A stretch of 64,000 bases of DNA from Burkholderiales bacterium (GCA_905339295.1 CAJPFI010000017.1:103109-167108); one strand, 5' to 3'. Counted from the stretch's first letter, positions 9,017-19,793 are shown. Numbers and translations are program-made. Notes: generated by a model not told the origin, from the letters alone.

Positions 9017-9652
9017 TCAGGAACGAAGGCTCGGGAAGAAGGCCGGCGTGCGCGCCGCGTATTGCCGGAAGTCCTCGCCGAACTCGGCTTCGGCGTCGCG
9101 CTCCTCGCGTCTGGCGAGGAGCACGTACATGACGACCAGGACGGGGAACATCGCCAGCGTGACCAGCGTCGGCCACTGCACCAGGAACCCGAGCATGATG
9201 AGCACGAAGCCCGCGTATTGCGGATGGCGCAGGCGTGCATAGGGGCCCGTCGTGGCCAGGCGGTGCACCCGCTGCGCGCCGTAGAGGACTCGCCACGCTG
9301 CCGACAGGAGCCAGAAGCCCGCGCCGATCAGCATGAAACTCAGGATGTGAAAGGGCCCGAAGTGCGGGTTGACGCGCCCGCCGAAAAACATCTCCGGCAA
9401 GTGGCCGGCATCGTGACTCGTCCAGTCGATCCCCGGGAAGCGTGAAGTCAGCCACCCCGAAAGGAGGTAGATCGTCAGCGGGAAGCCGTACATCTCGGTG
9501 AACAGCGCGACCAGGAAAGCGGAAAAGGCGCCGAACGACCGCCAATCGCGCCGCGATTGCGGTTTCGCGAAGCTGAAGGCAAACAGGATGAACACGAGCG
9601 AATTGACGATCACCAGCGACCAGAGTCCATACGCGGGCATGGGAGGACTCAT
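9017..9652 (-). CDS. Isoprenylcysteine carboxyl methyltransferase-family membrane protein
   Basis: The 211-residue product has five or so membrane helices and, in its C-terminal half, the signature of the ICMT/PEMT-like family: [21 protein letters not shown], in which RHPQYAG is the conserved core (shortened: RHPxYxG), then [21 protein letters not shown] at the end. Family members bind S-adenosylmethionine in the membrane and methylate thiols or lipids. Bacterial relatives are often uncharacterised and several sit in metal-resistance operons. Start and stop are both coupled to neighbours: ATGA with the DUF2933 gene upstream and 17 bases to the next gene. Substrate unknown. Confidence 0.8.
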   Translation of the reverse strand: MSPPMPAYGLWSLVIVNSLVFILFAFSFAKPQSRRDWRSFGAFSAFLVALFTEMYGFPLTIYLLSGWLTSRFPGIDWTSHDAGHLPEMFFGGRVNPHFGPFHILSFMLIGAGFWLLSAAWRVLYGAQRVHRLATTGPYARLRHPQYAGFVLIMLGFLVQWPTLVTLAMFPVLVVMYVLLARREERDAEAEFGEDFRQYAARTPAFFPSLRS

Positions 9653-9978
9653 GGATGTCCCCCATGCTTCGTAGGGGACCCGCCCTTCGGGCCGGCGCTC
9701 GCGTCTGGGATACCGGCCGGCCCGTTCTCGTCGGACCCGGCATCGCCCCTTTCGCGCCCGCTTCCTCTATCGCGATGCCTGGGGTGGCCGCCGTGGCCGC
9801 CATGCATGAAGACGTGCATCAGCGGACAGGCCGCCAGGATGAGCCAGGGCAACCACGGGAGGACGTGAGCCCGATGCTCCGCGAGCAGGAAGAAGGCGCC
9901 GATCGACGCGAAGGCCACAAACGCCCATTTCGCCCGTCGGGGCCATGCATCGTCGTCATGTCGGTGTTTTTCCGTCAT
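9649..9978 (-). CDS. DUF2933 small membrane protein
   Basis: From the ATG at 9978 (AAAGGAG upstream) this encodes 109 residues. A charged His/Asp-rich N-terminus is followed by two membrane segments ([18 protein letters not shown] and [21 protein letters not shown]) and then a Gly/His-rich tail ([14 protein letters not shown] ... KHGGHP). The [16 protein letters not shown] pattern is the DUF2933 hallmark. These proteins are common in copper and other metal clusters, and the His/Met-rich loop is a plausible metal site, though no mechanism is established. The gene overlaps the methyltransferase-like gene by ATGA. A longer in-frame start (10044) has no ribosome site. Confidence 0.83.
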   Translation of the reverse strand: MTEKHRHDDDAWPRRAKWAFVAFASIGAFFLLAEHRAHVLPWLPWLILAACPLMHVFMHGGHGGHPRHRDRGSGRERGDAGSDENGPAGIPDASAGPKGGSPTKHGGHP

Positions 9979-10000
9979 CGCGCACTCCTTTGCATGACGG

Positions 10001-10783
10001 TCATCGATCGGGGCGGAAGTCGCGGACCCGCCCTTCCTCGGCACGGCGCCGGGGCTGCGCTTCGCTCGTCGCCGGCACCCGCGCCGACCCTGCGTGTTGC
10101 AGGCCGCGCCAAGCCAGGTGCTCGTACACGCTCGTCCAGTACATGCCGAACGTGAATCCGAAAACGAGCTCCTCCAGGGGAATGCCGAGAGGTCGCACGC
10201 TGATCAGCTGCGGCAGATTCCACACGCTTTCGATGTATCCGGGCGCGAATCCGACCAGCGCCAGCATGAAGGCCGCGTAATAGCCGAGAAAGATGAAGCC
10301 GCCCACCACGGTCTTGCGCGCAAGGTCCGGACGGCAGAACGCCGTGGCGATTGCACCCGCCGCCAAGGCGACGACGGCGGGGTAGATCGGGTTCCAGGGC
10401 AAGCCGTAGAGCGCGAGAAACACCAGGACCGGTGCAGACAGCGCGGCGCGATGCCAGCGGTGCCGGCTCCTTTCCCGTTCTCGCACGGGCAATGGTGCCA
10501 TCCGTCGCCTCGTGAAGACGTCGTAGAGCACCGTGCCCGTCCCGCCGATCGCGAAGGAGAACACCAGGCTCTCGATATCGAAACCGGTCCGTTGAGCCAG
10601 GTCGAGCAGACTGGGCGGGTTCCAGTATTCCGGGACGAATAGCGGCTCGGTGAGCCCGAACATCATGGTGGCGAGGCTCGCCCGCCACATCACCGAACGA
10701 ACGGCGGGAGCCAGCAGCCACAGCACGAACCACGGCAACAGAAACGCCCCCGACCACACTATCCACACGTAGCGAAAGTCCAC
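10001..10783 (-). CDS. Polytopic membrane protein, lycopene-cyclase-domain-like
   Basis: This 260-residue protein has about seven membrane helices and the repeated PxEE/PxxxP-like intramembrane phrases of the lycopene cyclase (CrtYc/CrtYd-type) fold: GLTEPLFVPEYWNPPS near residue 45 and GIPLEELVFGFTFGMYW near residue 205. No other carotenoid genes are present, so a pigment role is unlikely from context. Related proteins seem to occur in copper or heavy-metal islands. It is 22 bases upstream of the DUF2933 gene and is probably cotranscribed with the ATPase. The fold assignment is moderate; the function is unknown. Confidence 0.6.
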   Translation of the reverse strand: MDFRYVWIVWSGAFLLPWFVLWLLAPAVRSVMWRASLATMMFGLTEPLFVPEYWNPPSLLDLAQRTGFDIESLVFSFAIGGTGTVLYDVFTRRRMAPLPVRERERSRHRWHRAALSAPVLVFLALYGLPWNPIYPAVVALAAGAIATAFCRPDLARKTVVGGFIFLGYYAAFMLALVGFAPGYIESVWNLPQLISVRPLGIPLEELVFGFTFGMYWTSVYEHLAWRGLQHAGSARVPATSEAQPRRRAEEGRVRDFRPDR

Positions 10784-10871
10784 GTCGTGCCTTCGTGACC
10801 GCAGTCTTGCGGCGCGTGCCGAGCTGCTGGTATCACCACCCGTATGCGATCGCCCCCGGGGCGTCCCGCGC

Positions 10872-11240
10872 TCACTTGCGCGGCGCCTTCTGCATCGGCA
10901 TGCCCTGCATCATCAGGTGATGCTCCGTCATCATCTGGTCCATCATCAGCTGCATCAGCTTCTGGTGCTCCGCGATCCATTCCCTCTGCTCCTGCGGCGT
11001 CATGCCATCGCGCGGCTTCATCGCCTGCATCCTTCCCATCGTTTCCTGCATCATGTTCATGTGGTCCTGCATAAACTTGTCGCGCTCGGCGCCTTGGGCC
11101 TTCTCGGCCGCGGCGAGCTTGAGCTTCTGCTCCTGCAGCCGCTGCGTGATCAGCCGCTGGCCTTCGTCCTGTCCCGCGAGGGACGACAACGGGATGGCGG
11201 CGAATGCGATCAAGGCGGCAGTGGTGATGAAGCGTTTCAT
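10872..11240 (-). CDS. Met-rich periplasmic protein
   Basis: From the ATG at 11240 (GAGGAGTTCG just before it) this encodes 122 residues. A signal peptide (MKRFITTAALIAFAAIPLSSLAG) precedes a helical, strongly Met-rich domain: DHMNMMQETMGRMQAM, then KLMQLMMDQMMTEHHLMMQGMPMQ. About 20 Met and several His occur in under 100 residues. This composition is typical of periplasmic Cu(I)/Ag(I)-binding proteins and loosely recalls the CopC/PcoE/SilE type of metal sponge, but it is helical throughout and I cannot name a family. It lies 88 bases upstream of the lycopene-cyclase-like gene in the minus-strand copper arm. Confidence 0.75.
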   Translation of the reverse strand: MKRFITTAALIAFAAIPLSSLAGQDEGQRLITQRLQEQKLKLAAAEKAQGAERDKFMQDHMNMMQETMGRMQAMKPRDGMTPQEQREWIAEHQKLMQLMMDQMMTEHHLMMQGMPMQKAPRK

Positions 11241-11296
11241 GGTCGAACTCCTCGTCAAATGGGTTGGAACATCTAATGCTCGGGAGCTGGCTCTGC

Positions 11297-11587
11297 TCAA
11301 GCGGTCCCCGAACGGCGGGCGAACACGTTGTACGAAGCGGCGAGCAGGGCGCCGATGGCGAAGCTCACGACCGCCGCGCTGATCAGTCCGCCGAAGAATT
11401 GAGCCAATGTCAGCGGGCGGCCTCCCGGCGGCTTCAGCAGCGCCAGGTCCAGTCCGTGGAACCACGCGTTGAAGAAGCCGATCGTCGCCTCCGGCGACAG
11501 GAAGACGGCAAGCGCACATACGCAATACACGACCGAAAACGTCGCGGCGGCCGCAAGTCCGAATGGCCAAGGGTGAAGTCGATTCAT
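11297..11587 (-). CDS. DUF5676 small membrane protein
   Basis: The 96-residue product has two membrane helices (FGLAAAATFSVVYCVCALAVFL and AQFFGGLISAAVVSFAIGALLAASYN, both shortened in function to helix 1 and 2). Between them lies the family-typical FFNAWFHGLDLALL. This layout matches DUF5676, a group found with copper- and heavy-metal-related genes and of unknown role. A GGAGG lies just before the ATG. It is placed between two Met/His-rich periplasmic proteins, so it belongs to the minus-strand copper arm. Confidence 0.75.
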   Translation of the reverse strand: MNRLHPWPFGLAAAATFSVVYCVCALAVFLSPEATIGFFNAWFHGLDLALLKPPGGRPLTLAQFFGGLISAAVVSFAIGALLAASYNVFARRSGTA

Positions 11588-11701
11588 GATCGTCCTCCAG
11601 TACGGGTGGCAAACCGCGAATCATCGCCACGCGCATGGGTCGGGGGGATGGTTTGCTCGCGGGACGAGTCTCGCTCGTGCGGCATCACGCGTTCGACGAG
11701 A

Positions 11702-12178
11702 TCATTTCGCCGGTGCAGCGTCACTACCCTTCGGCGCTCGAACAATCCCAAGCTGATCCATCATCATCAGCTGCATGGTCTGGAGGATCTCGATCCCCCG
11801 CAGCAGCAGTTGCACCGACGTCTCCGAATCGACGAGCGTGCCGCCCGAGACCGCCGCGCCACTTCGCGCGCCGGCCGTCATCTGCCCGCTCTGCAACATC
11901 CGGGTCATGAGTCCCATGCCCTCCTGCATGACCTTTCGATGCTCCGCCATGAGCCGTTGCCGCTCCTCCGTCGTCGCGGCATTCATCATCCGGTCGTGGA
12001 GCGCCAGCATCCTCTGCAACTGGTGGTCCATCTCGGCCATGGCCTTCGCATGCGCGGCTGAGTGAGCCGTAGCCTTCGTCGGTGGCGCAGGCGCGCCGGC
12101 GACCTGAGCGGAAGCAGGGGCGGCGACCAGCAGAAACGCGATCCCGAAGGCGACGCCAAGCAAGGGGTTCATGAACAT
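11702..12178 (-). CDS. Exported Met/His-rich helical protein
   Basis: This 158-residue product begins with a signal peptide (FGIAFLLVAAPASAQV) and continues as a helical protein rich in Met, His and Gln: HAKAMAEMDHQLQRMLALHD, then RKVMQEGMGLMTRMLQSGQM and a final ILQTMQLMMMDQLG. It has the same overall style as the Met-rich protein at 10872-11240 but is not an obvious copy of it. Periplasmic copper binding is inferred from composition and location. A short in-frame alternative start is the second Met, three codons in. I do not recognise a named family. Confidence 0.7.
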   Translation of the reverse strand: MFMNPLLGVAFGIAFLLVAAPASAQVAGAPAPPTKATAHSAAHAKAMAEMDHQLQRMLALHDRMMNAATTEERQRLMAEHRKVMQEGMGLMTRMLQSGQMTAGARSGAAVSGGTLVDSETSVQLLLRGIEILQTMQLMMMDQLGIVRAPKGSDAAPAK

Positions 12179-12282
12179 CTCCGTAATGGGTCGAAACCCG
12201 TCACGCGCGCAAGCGACTTGCGCGCAGCCGAGCGCGTGCGCGGGCGCGACGCGAGCGTGCCCGGCACCAACCTCAGGACGGA

Positions 12283-12684
12283 TTACAGCGTCAGGCGGAG
12301 GAAACGCAGGAAGGGCGGAGCTGCACGCGGTGGCTGCGTCACCGACCGCAGGCGGAGAGCTGGCGCAGTACTAGGTGAGGGACCGACCGCGTAGCCGGTG
12401 GCAGCGACGAAATGCGGCTGGCTTTCCTCCGACGCGAGGACAGCCAGGTTATTTGCGACAACGGGAACCGCTTCGGCGCAGACCCTGGCGCAATCCGGAA
12501 CCGGGCCGTCGTGGCCAACACCCTGATGGACGGCGACGTCAGCCGAGTGCGTGAGTGCAACGTCCCACCCGCAGGCGTTGACCACTCCGACGAGCAGCGC
12601 AAGGATCCACACGCCCAACACGGCCGAAGACAGCCCCTTGCGGTGCCGGGCCGCATTCAAACGCGATGCCGACGTCGATGCCAC
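12283..12684 (-). CDS. Exported small Cys/His protein, hypothetical
   Basis: The 133-residue product has one N-terminal hydrophobic segment (AVLGVWILALLVGVVNACGW), followed by a region with HSADVAVHQGVGHDG and CARVCAEA, and ends with PPFLRFLRLTL. Cys-x3-Cys and scattered His suggest metal or disulfide chemistry outside the cytoplasm. It stands first in the minus-strand copper arm and mirrors, in size and style, the His/Cys protein at 1197-1607 that opens the plus-strand arm. Coding is supported by a stop-free frame with GC-rich third positions and by the signal sequence. No family recognised. Confidence 0.5.
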   Translation of the reverse strand: MASTSASRLNAARHRKGLSSAVLGVWILALLVGVVNACGWDVALTHSADVAVHQGVGHDGPVPDCARVCAEAVPVVANNLAVLASEESQPHFVAATGYAVGPSPSTAPALRLRSVTQPPRAAPPFLRFLRLTL

Positions 12685-13126
12685 GCGGATAGCCTAGCAG
12701 GCTGGCTATGCCATGGGTAGGGGCGTCTTGCCTCCCACTCAGCCCGAGTTGACTGGGGTCAAGAGGGGTGGCAACTCAAGGAACCCGAGTTCGCCGGAAC
12801 GGTCACGGCGCGCCTTGGATTGCGCGGCATCCGTGCGATCGCGCACGGTTCCCTCGGGCGCTACGCCCTCGACGCAAGGAGGTCGTGACCTCGAGCGCTC
12901 AGCATTCCGGCCGCAGCCTGCGACCAGCGCCAGGCAAGCCAACCATCTACCGGTCGCGAGGCCGTTTCCCGCGCACGCTGTCGCCCGATATCGCCGCGCT
13001 CGATGTCAGGCAGCACGGCGCCCATCGCGACCAACGCGCTCCTGCTGGAGCGCACGCGGCGCGCCGATTCGCACGGAGCCGACGCCGACGCCCGCCGCGA
13101 CGCAATCGCGTCGCGACGGGTCGCTG
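12685..13126. other. Intergenic stretch, 442 bases, with a 14-bp palindrome
   Basis: I see no convincing gene here; the open frames lack ribosome sites and look like GC-rich noise. One element stands out: the perfect inverted repeat TTGACTGGGGTCAA at 12749-12762 (arms TTGAC/GTCAA, four-base centre), about 65-80 bases upstream of the minus-strand copper arm. It could be an operator or a -35 region, but I found no matching -10. The rest carries no repeat or hairpin I can support. Confidence 0.35.
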
Positions 13127-13633
13127 CTACCCCAACTGCTTCAGCATCGTCTCAGCGTCGGAGACCTCGAACTTGCCCGGCGCCTCGATGTTGAGCGTCC
13201 TGACCACGCCGTCGTCGACCAGCATCGAGAAGCGCTGGCAGCGCATGCCCATCCCGGCGACGGAGCGGTCGAGCTCGAGTCCGAGCGCCTTCACGTAATC
13301 GGCGTTGCCGTCGCCCAGCATCCGGATCTTGTCTCCGGTCTTCTGGTCGCGCGCCCACGCGCCCATCACGAACGCGTCGTTGACCGACACGCACGCGATC
13401 GTGTCGACGCCCTTCGCCTTCAGCTTGTCGTGGTTCGCGAGATACGACGGGACATGCTTGGCCGAGCAGGTCGGCGTGAAGGCGCCTGGCAGGCCGAACA
13501 CGACGACCTTCCTGCCGCGCGTCAGGTCCTCGACGCTTACGGTGTTGGGACCGATCGAGCAGCCGTCCTTCTCGACCTCGAAGTATTCCCTCAGCGTTCC
13601 GGCGGGCAGTCTGTCGCCGACCTTGATCGTCAT
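13127..13633 (-). CDS. Peroxiredoxin, Prx5/AhpE-like atypical type
   Basis: From the ATG at 13633 this encodes 168 residues of a single-domain peroxiredoxin of the Prx5 subfamily. The peroxidatic Cys lies in PGAFTPTCSAKHVPSY (TxxC motif), and the arginine of the active site follows in GMGMRCQRFSMLVDDG. The N-terminus (MTIKVGDRLPAGTLREYF) and the C-terminal EVSDAETMLKQL are typical. These enzymes reduce hydrogen peroxide and organic peroxides in the cytosol, usually with glutathione or thioredoxin. Its place beside the copper island may reflect oxidative load, but no co-regulation is visible. It is divergent from the BNR-repeat gene, with a 199-base intergenic region. Confidence 0.92.
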   Translation of the reverse strand: MTIKVGDRLPAGTLREYFEVEKDGCSIGPNTVSVEDLTRGRKVVVFGLPGAFTPTCSAKHVPSYLANHDKLKAKGVDTIACVSVNDAFVMGAWARDQKTGDKIRMLGDGNADYVKALGLELDRSVAGMGMRCQRFSMLVDDGVVRTLNIEAPGKFEVSDAETMLKQLG

Positions 13634-13832
13634 GGTGCGTCTCTCCAGCGGGGGTGGACGGGCGGGGGCATGGCGCCCGCGCCTGCGGGGAGTCGAGGAT
13701 CGCAGCGAGCGGCGCCAATGACAAGCCCGGCGGTTGCGGGGGAACCGCGCCCGGCGTAGCGTGCCCCTACCTTGCGTCCGGGCGCGCCGCCTCCCGCCGG
13801 CGAGGGGCGCAAGGATGCCACGGAGATCCGCC

Positions 13833-14978
13833 ATGCCGACCACGACCCGGAACGCGCGCCCGCCCGCACGGCGCATCACGCTTCTCGTCGCGACGCGCAA
13901 GGGCCTGTGGACGCTCGTGAGCGACACCGCACGCAGCCGCTGGACGCTCGCCGGGCCGCGTTTCCTCGGCCACAACGTCCATCACGCGATCGTCGACCCG
14001 CGCGACGGCAGGACCTGGCTCGCGGCCGCACGCACCGGGCACCTCGGGCCGACCGTGTTCCGCTCGTCCGACCGCGGACGCACGTGGACCGAGGCCGCGA
14101 AGCCGCCCGCCTTCCGGTCCGGGTCGGGACGCACGGTCGACCACACGTTCTGGCTGACGCCGGGTCACGCGAGCGAGGCCGGCGCCTGGTACGCCGGGAC
14201 GTCGCCGCAGGGATTGTTCCGCTCGACCGACGGCGGGGCGACCTGGACCGGCGTCGCCGGCTTCAACGAGCATCCGCAACGCAAGGCATGGTGCGGCGGC
14301 GACCAGGACGGCACGCCCGACGGCCCGAAGATGCACTCGGTCCTCGTGGATCCGCGCGACCCGAAGCACCTGTACGTCGGCATGTCGAGCGGCGGGGTGT
14401 TCGAGTCGACCGACGCAGGCGCCGACTGGGCGCCGCTCAATCGCGGCGTGCGCGCCGACTTCCTGCCCGATCCCGCGCCGGCGTTCGGTCACGACCCGCA
14501 CTGCCTGCGCTTCGCCGGCGGCAATCCGGACCGGTTGTGGCAGCAGAACCACTGCGGGCTCTACCGGCTCGACCGGCCGGCGGTCGACTGGCTGGACATC
14601 GGCGGGAGCATGCCGAAACGAGTCGGCGCGGTCGGCTTCCCGATCGTCGCGCATCCGCGCGACCCGGACACGGCGTGGATTTTCCCGATGGACGGCACCG
14701 ACGTGTGGCCGCGCACCTCGCCTGGCGGCAGGCCCGCCGCCTACCGGACGCTCGACGGCGGGAGCACCTGGCGCCGGCAGGACAAGGGCCTGCCCGCGTC
14801 GCAGGCGTGGTGGACCGTCAAGCGGCAGGCGATGACCGCGGATGCGCGCGAACCGGTCGGCGTCTATGTCGGGACGACGTCCGGCGAGCTGTGGGGCAGC
14901 CGAGACGAGGGGCGCACGTGGCGCTGCCTCGCGCGCAACCTGCCCCAGATCCAGGCCGTCGAGGCATCCGGTGGGTGA
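13833..14978 (+). CDS. BNR/Asp-box beta-propeller protein (sialidase-like, VPS10-like fold)
   Basis: This encodes 381 residues from the ATG at 13833 (GGAG eight bases upstream). The sequence is built from repeated Asp-box motifs: DRGRTW, DGGATW, DAGADW, DGGSTW and DEGRTW, each ending a propeller blade. No signal peptide is seen, so it should be cytosolic. Asp-box propellers occur in sialidases and in many non-enzymatic proteins, and the catalytic Arg triad of sialidases is not evident here. It is followed seven bases after its stop by a small ThiS/MoaD-like protein. This pair appears in several bacterial lineages as I recall it, without an assigned function. Confidence 0.82.
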   Translation: MPTTTRNARPPARRITLLVATRKGLWTLVSDTARSRWTLAGPRFLGHNVHHAIVDPRDGRTWLAAARTGHLGPTVFRSSDRGRTWTEAAKPPAFRSGSGRTVDHTFWLTPGHASEAGAWYAGTSPQGLFRSTDGGATWTGVAGFNEHPQRKAWCGGDQDGTPDGPKMHSVLVDPRDPKHLYVGMSSGGVFESTDAGADWAPLNRGVRADFLPDPAPAFGHDPHCLRFAGGNPDRLWQQNHCGLYRLDRPAVDWLDIGGSMPKRVGAVGFPIVAHPRDPDTAWIFPMDGTDVWPRTSPGGRPAAYRTLDGGSTWRRQDKGLPASQAWWTVKRQAMTADAREPVGVYVGTTSGELWGSRDEGRTWRCLARNLPQIQAVEASGG

Positions 14979-14985
14979 TCTCGCG

Positions 14986-15285
14986 ATGATCGCCCGTTAC
15001 CGCGTCCGCATCCCGTCGCCGCTGCGCTCGTACACGCGCGGGCACGACGAGGTGATCGTGACGCTCCCCGAGCTGTCGCCGGACCACGGGCCGCCGTTGC
15101 GCGCGATCATCGCCGCCCTCGATTCGTCGTTCCCCGGCATCCGCTTCCGGATGGTCGACGAGCAGGGGAAGCTCCGCCCGCACATCGCGATCTTCCTCGG
15201 CCCCAAGGCGGTCCGCGACCTCGGGACGCCGGTTGCGCCCGACACCGACGTGATGATCGTGGCGGCGCTCTCCGGGGGCGACTGA
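14986..15285 (+). CDS. ThiS/MoaD-family beta-grasp protein
   Basis: The 99-residue product from the ATG at 14986 (a GTG at 14971 is an alternative) has a ubiquitin-like beta-grasp pattern and ends in LSGGD. ThiS and MoaD end in Gly-Gly, which is activated by ThiF/MoeB and carries sulfur; here one Asp follows the diglycine, so the tail would need trimming or is not used for sulfur transfer. No thiF, moeB or moaE gene is nearby. It lies seven bases after the BNR-propeller gene and is surely cotranscribed with it. A role as a sulfur carrier or protein tag for the propeller partner is inference. Confidence 0.78.
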   Translation: MIARYRVRIPSPLRSYTRGHDEVIVTLPELSPDHGPPLRAIIAALDSSFPGIRFRMVDEQGKLRPHIAIFLGPKAVRDLGTPVAPDTDVMIVAALSGGD

Positions 15286-15422
15286 CCGACCGTCTCCGTC
15301 GTTCGCGCCGGGGGGGGCGCGCGCCGCCTCGGCGCTCGACGCGCAGCAGCATCGAACGCCCGTTCTCCCGCGGTCGCCCGGGCGTCGCGCGACCGCCACG
15401 GGCCGCTGCGCCGCAACATTCC

Positions 15423-15452
15423 TTGCCCGGAATGGTGCACCGACAGTACAAT
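15423..15452 (+). promoter_or_regulatory. Predicted sigma-70 promoter of the atp operon
   Basis: TTGCCC at 15423-15428 and TACAAT at 15447-15452 are separated by 18 bases, a good vegetative promoter. Transcription would begin near 15460. This rules out the in-frame TTG and ATG at 15423 and 15432 as atpI starts and favours the GTG at 15504. Confidence 0.55.
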
Positions 15453-15503
15453 CCGAAAGTTTGCTTCGCTCGCCGGTTTGCGCCCGAGGTCGAGGGCGCC
15501 GGC

Positions 15504-15872
15504 GTGACACCTCCGCTCAAGTCCAAGCCGATCCGCACCGTTCTCGCCTGGCAGGCGCTCGCGACCCTCGCGATCGCCGCCGGCGCGGGCGTGTGGGCCG
15601 GCGGACACGCAGCGCTGTCCGCGGCGCTGGGCGGACTGGTCACGCTGTCCTCGACCGTGGTCTACGCGTTCGTGCTGGGGATCGGACAGACCGCTTCCGC
15701 CGGCGCCACGGTCGTCACGATGCTGCGCGCGGAGGGGGCGAAGATCCTCGTGATCATCGTCCAGCTCTGGCTGGTGCTGGCGACGTACCGGGACGTCGTG
15801 CCGGCGGCGCTGTTCGCTGCCTTCGTGGTCACGGTATTGCTGTTCAGCACGGCTTTTTTGTCGCGCGAGTAA
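15504..15872 (+). CDS. atpI: ATP synthase subunit I (AtpI)
   Basis: From the GTG at 15504 this gives 122 residues with four membrane helices: IRTVLAWQALATLAIAAGAGV, LSAALGGLVTLSSTVVYAFVLG, EGAKILVIIVQLWLVLATY and AALFAAFVVTVLLFSTAFL (helices 1-4). This is the AtpI layout; the protein helps assemble the c-ring and is not part of the final enzyme. A longer frame opens at a TTG at 15423, but the predicted promoter overlaps that region, so I prefer the GTG. It precedes atpB by 18 bases, the standard first gene of the beta/gammaproteobacterial atp operon. Confidence 0.82.
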   Translation: MTPPLKSKPIRTVLAWQALATLAIAAGAGVWAGGHAALSAALGGLVTLSSTVVYAFVLGIGQTASAGATVVTMLRAEGAKILVIIVQLWLVLATYRDVVPAALFAAFVVTVLLFSTAFLSRE

Positions 15873-15890
15873 CCGGAAAGACACGTTCCC

Positions 15891-17040
<1,150 letters not shown>

Positions 17041-17087
17041 CCCTTCCCCGGGGCACGAACCCAGGCATCGGAAAGAAGGGAGCCGTC

Positions 17088-17558
17088 ATGAACATCAACC
17101 TGACGCTGCTCATGCAGGCCGTCGCGTTCGCGGCGTTCATCTGGTTCACGGCCAGGTTCGTCTGGCCGCCCCTGATGCGCGCGATCGAGTCCCGCCGCAA
17201 GGAGATCGCCGACGGCCTCGCCGCCGGCGAGCAGGGCCGCCAGAACCTGTCGAGCGCCGAGAAGCGCGTGGCCGACCTGATGGCCGAGGCGAAAGGCCGG
17301 GCCGCGGAGATCGTCGCGCAGGGCGAGAAGTTCAGGTCCGAGACGATCGACCACGCGAAGGTCGAGGCGAAGGCCGAGGCCGACCGCATCGTGGCCGCCG
17401 CCAAGTCGGAGATCGCGCAGGAAGTCGCGCGCGCCAGGGAGTCGCTGCGCGACGCGGTCGCCAGCCTGGCGGTCGCGGGCGCCGAGAAGATCCTGAAGCG
17501 CGAGGTCGACGCGAAGGCGCACGCCGACCTGCTGCGCGAGATCCAGGCGCAGCTCTAG
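17088..17558 (+). CDS. atpF: F1Fo ATP synthase subunit b
   Basis: The 156-residue protein begins at the ATG at 17088, preceded by AAGAAGGGAG. It has one N-terminal membrane helix ([21 protein letters not shown]) and then a long charged coiled coil rich in Ala, Glu, Lys and Arg, ending REIQAQL. A dimer of b forms the outer stalk linking subunit a to delta and alpha. Length equals the usual 156 residues. It precedes atpH by 16 bases. Confidence 0.96.
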   Translation: MNINLTLLMQAVAFAAFIWFTARFVWPPLMRAIESRRKEIADGLAAGEQGRQNLSSAEKRVADLMAEAKGRAAEIVAQGEKFRSETIDHAKVEAKAEADRIVAAAKSEIAQEVARARESLRDAVASLAVAGAEKILKREVDAKAHADLLREIQAQL

Positions 17559-17574
17559 GACGCCGGGACACGCC

Positions 17575-18111
17575 ATGGCCGAACTGACCACAGTCGCGCG
17601 CCCGTACGCCGAGGCGGCGTTCGACATCGCGCGCGGGAAGAACGCGCTGCCCGCGTGGTCGACCATGCTCGAGCTCGTCGCGTCCGTCGCGACCGACCCG
17701 CGCGTGAGCGAGGCGCTCGCGAGCCCGAAGCTCGGCGACGCGGAGAAGGAGTCGCTGTTCCTCTCCGTGTGCGGCGAGCGGCTCGACGCCGACGCGAGGA
17801 GCCTGGTGCGCGTGCTGATCGAGTCCGATCGCATCGGGCTCGCCCGCGAGATCCGCGAGCTCTACGAGAAGCGCCGAAACGACGCCGAGGGCGTGGCGCG
17901 CGCGCTGATCGAGAGCGCGCTGCCCGTGTCGGACGCCGAGCTCGCCGACCTCACGTCCGCGCTCCAGCGCCGCTTCGGCCGGCGCATCGAGGCGACCGTG
18001 CGCGCGGCCCCGGAGCTCATCGGCGGCGCGCGCATCACGGTGGGCGACACGGTGATCGACGCCTCGGTGCAGGGCCGGCTCGCCGTCATGGCGACCGACC
18101 TCACGGCCTGA
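17575..18111 (+). CDS. atpH: F1Fo ATP synthase subunit delta
   Basis: The 178-residue delta subunit starts AELTTVARPYAEAAFDIAR, the typical N-terminal helix bundle, and ends with the beta domain ITVGDTVIDASVQGRLAVMA. It sits on top of the F1 head and binds the b dimer. A 140-base non-coding gap follows before atpA, longer than other spacings in the operon. Confidence 0.96.
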   Translation: MAELTTVARPYAEAAFDIARGKNALPAWSTMLELVASVATDPRVSEALASPKLGDAEKESLFLSVCGERLDADARSLVRVLIESDRIGLAREIRELYEKRRNDAEGVARALIESALPVSDAELADLTSALQRRFGRRIEATVRAAPELIGGARITVGDTVIDASVQGRLAVMATDLTA

Positions 18112-18251
18112 GCGGAGCGATGGCGTACCCGTCGACACCCGGTTTTTCGATGCATCTGCCGCCGGAAACCGACGGGCGCCGCCCGCGGCTCGCGCGACAT
18201 GCCAACGGGCGATAGCGCCTTCCCGCGCTCGTCCGCACCCAAGAGGGCACC

Positions 18252-19793
<1,542 letters not shown>

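Noticed and set aside
8469..9803. 444-codon frame as one large membrane protein
   Set aside because: Only the last 176 codons have membrane-protein composition. The rest overlaps the ICMT-like gene, which carries the RHPQYAG signature.
12685..12790. CueR-type promoter for the minus-strand copper arm
   Set aside because: A TTGACC occurs on the minus strand near 12760, but no dyad with 19-bp spacing and no matching -10 could be found.
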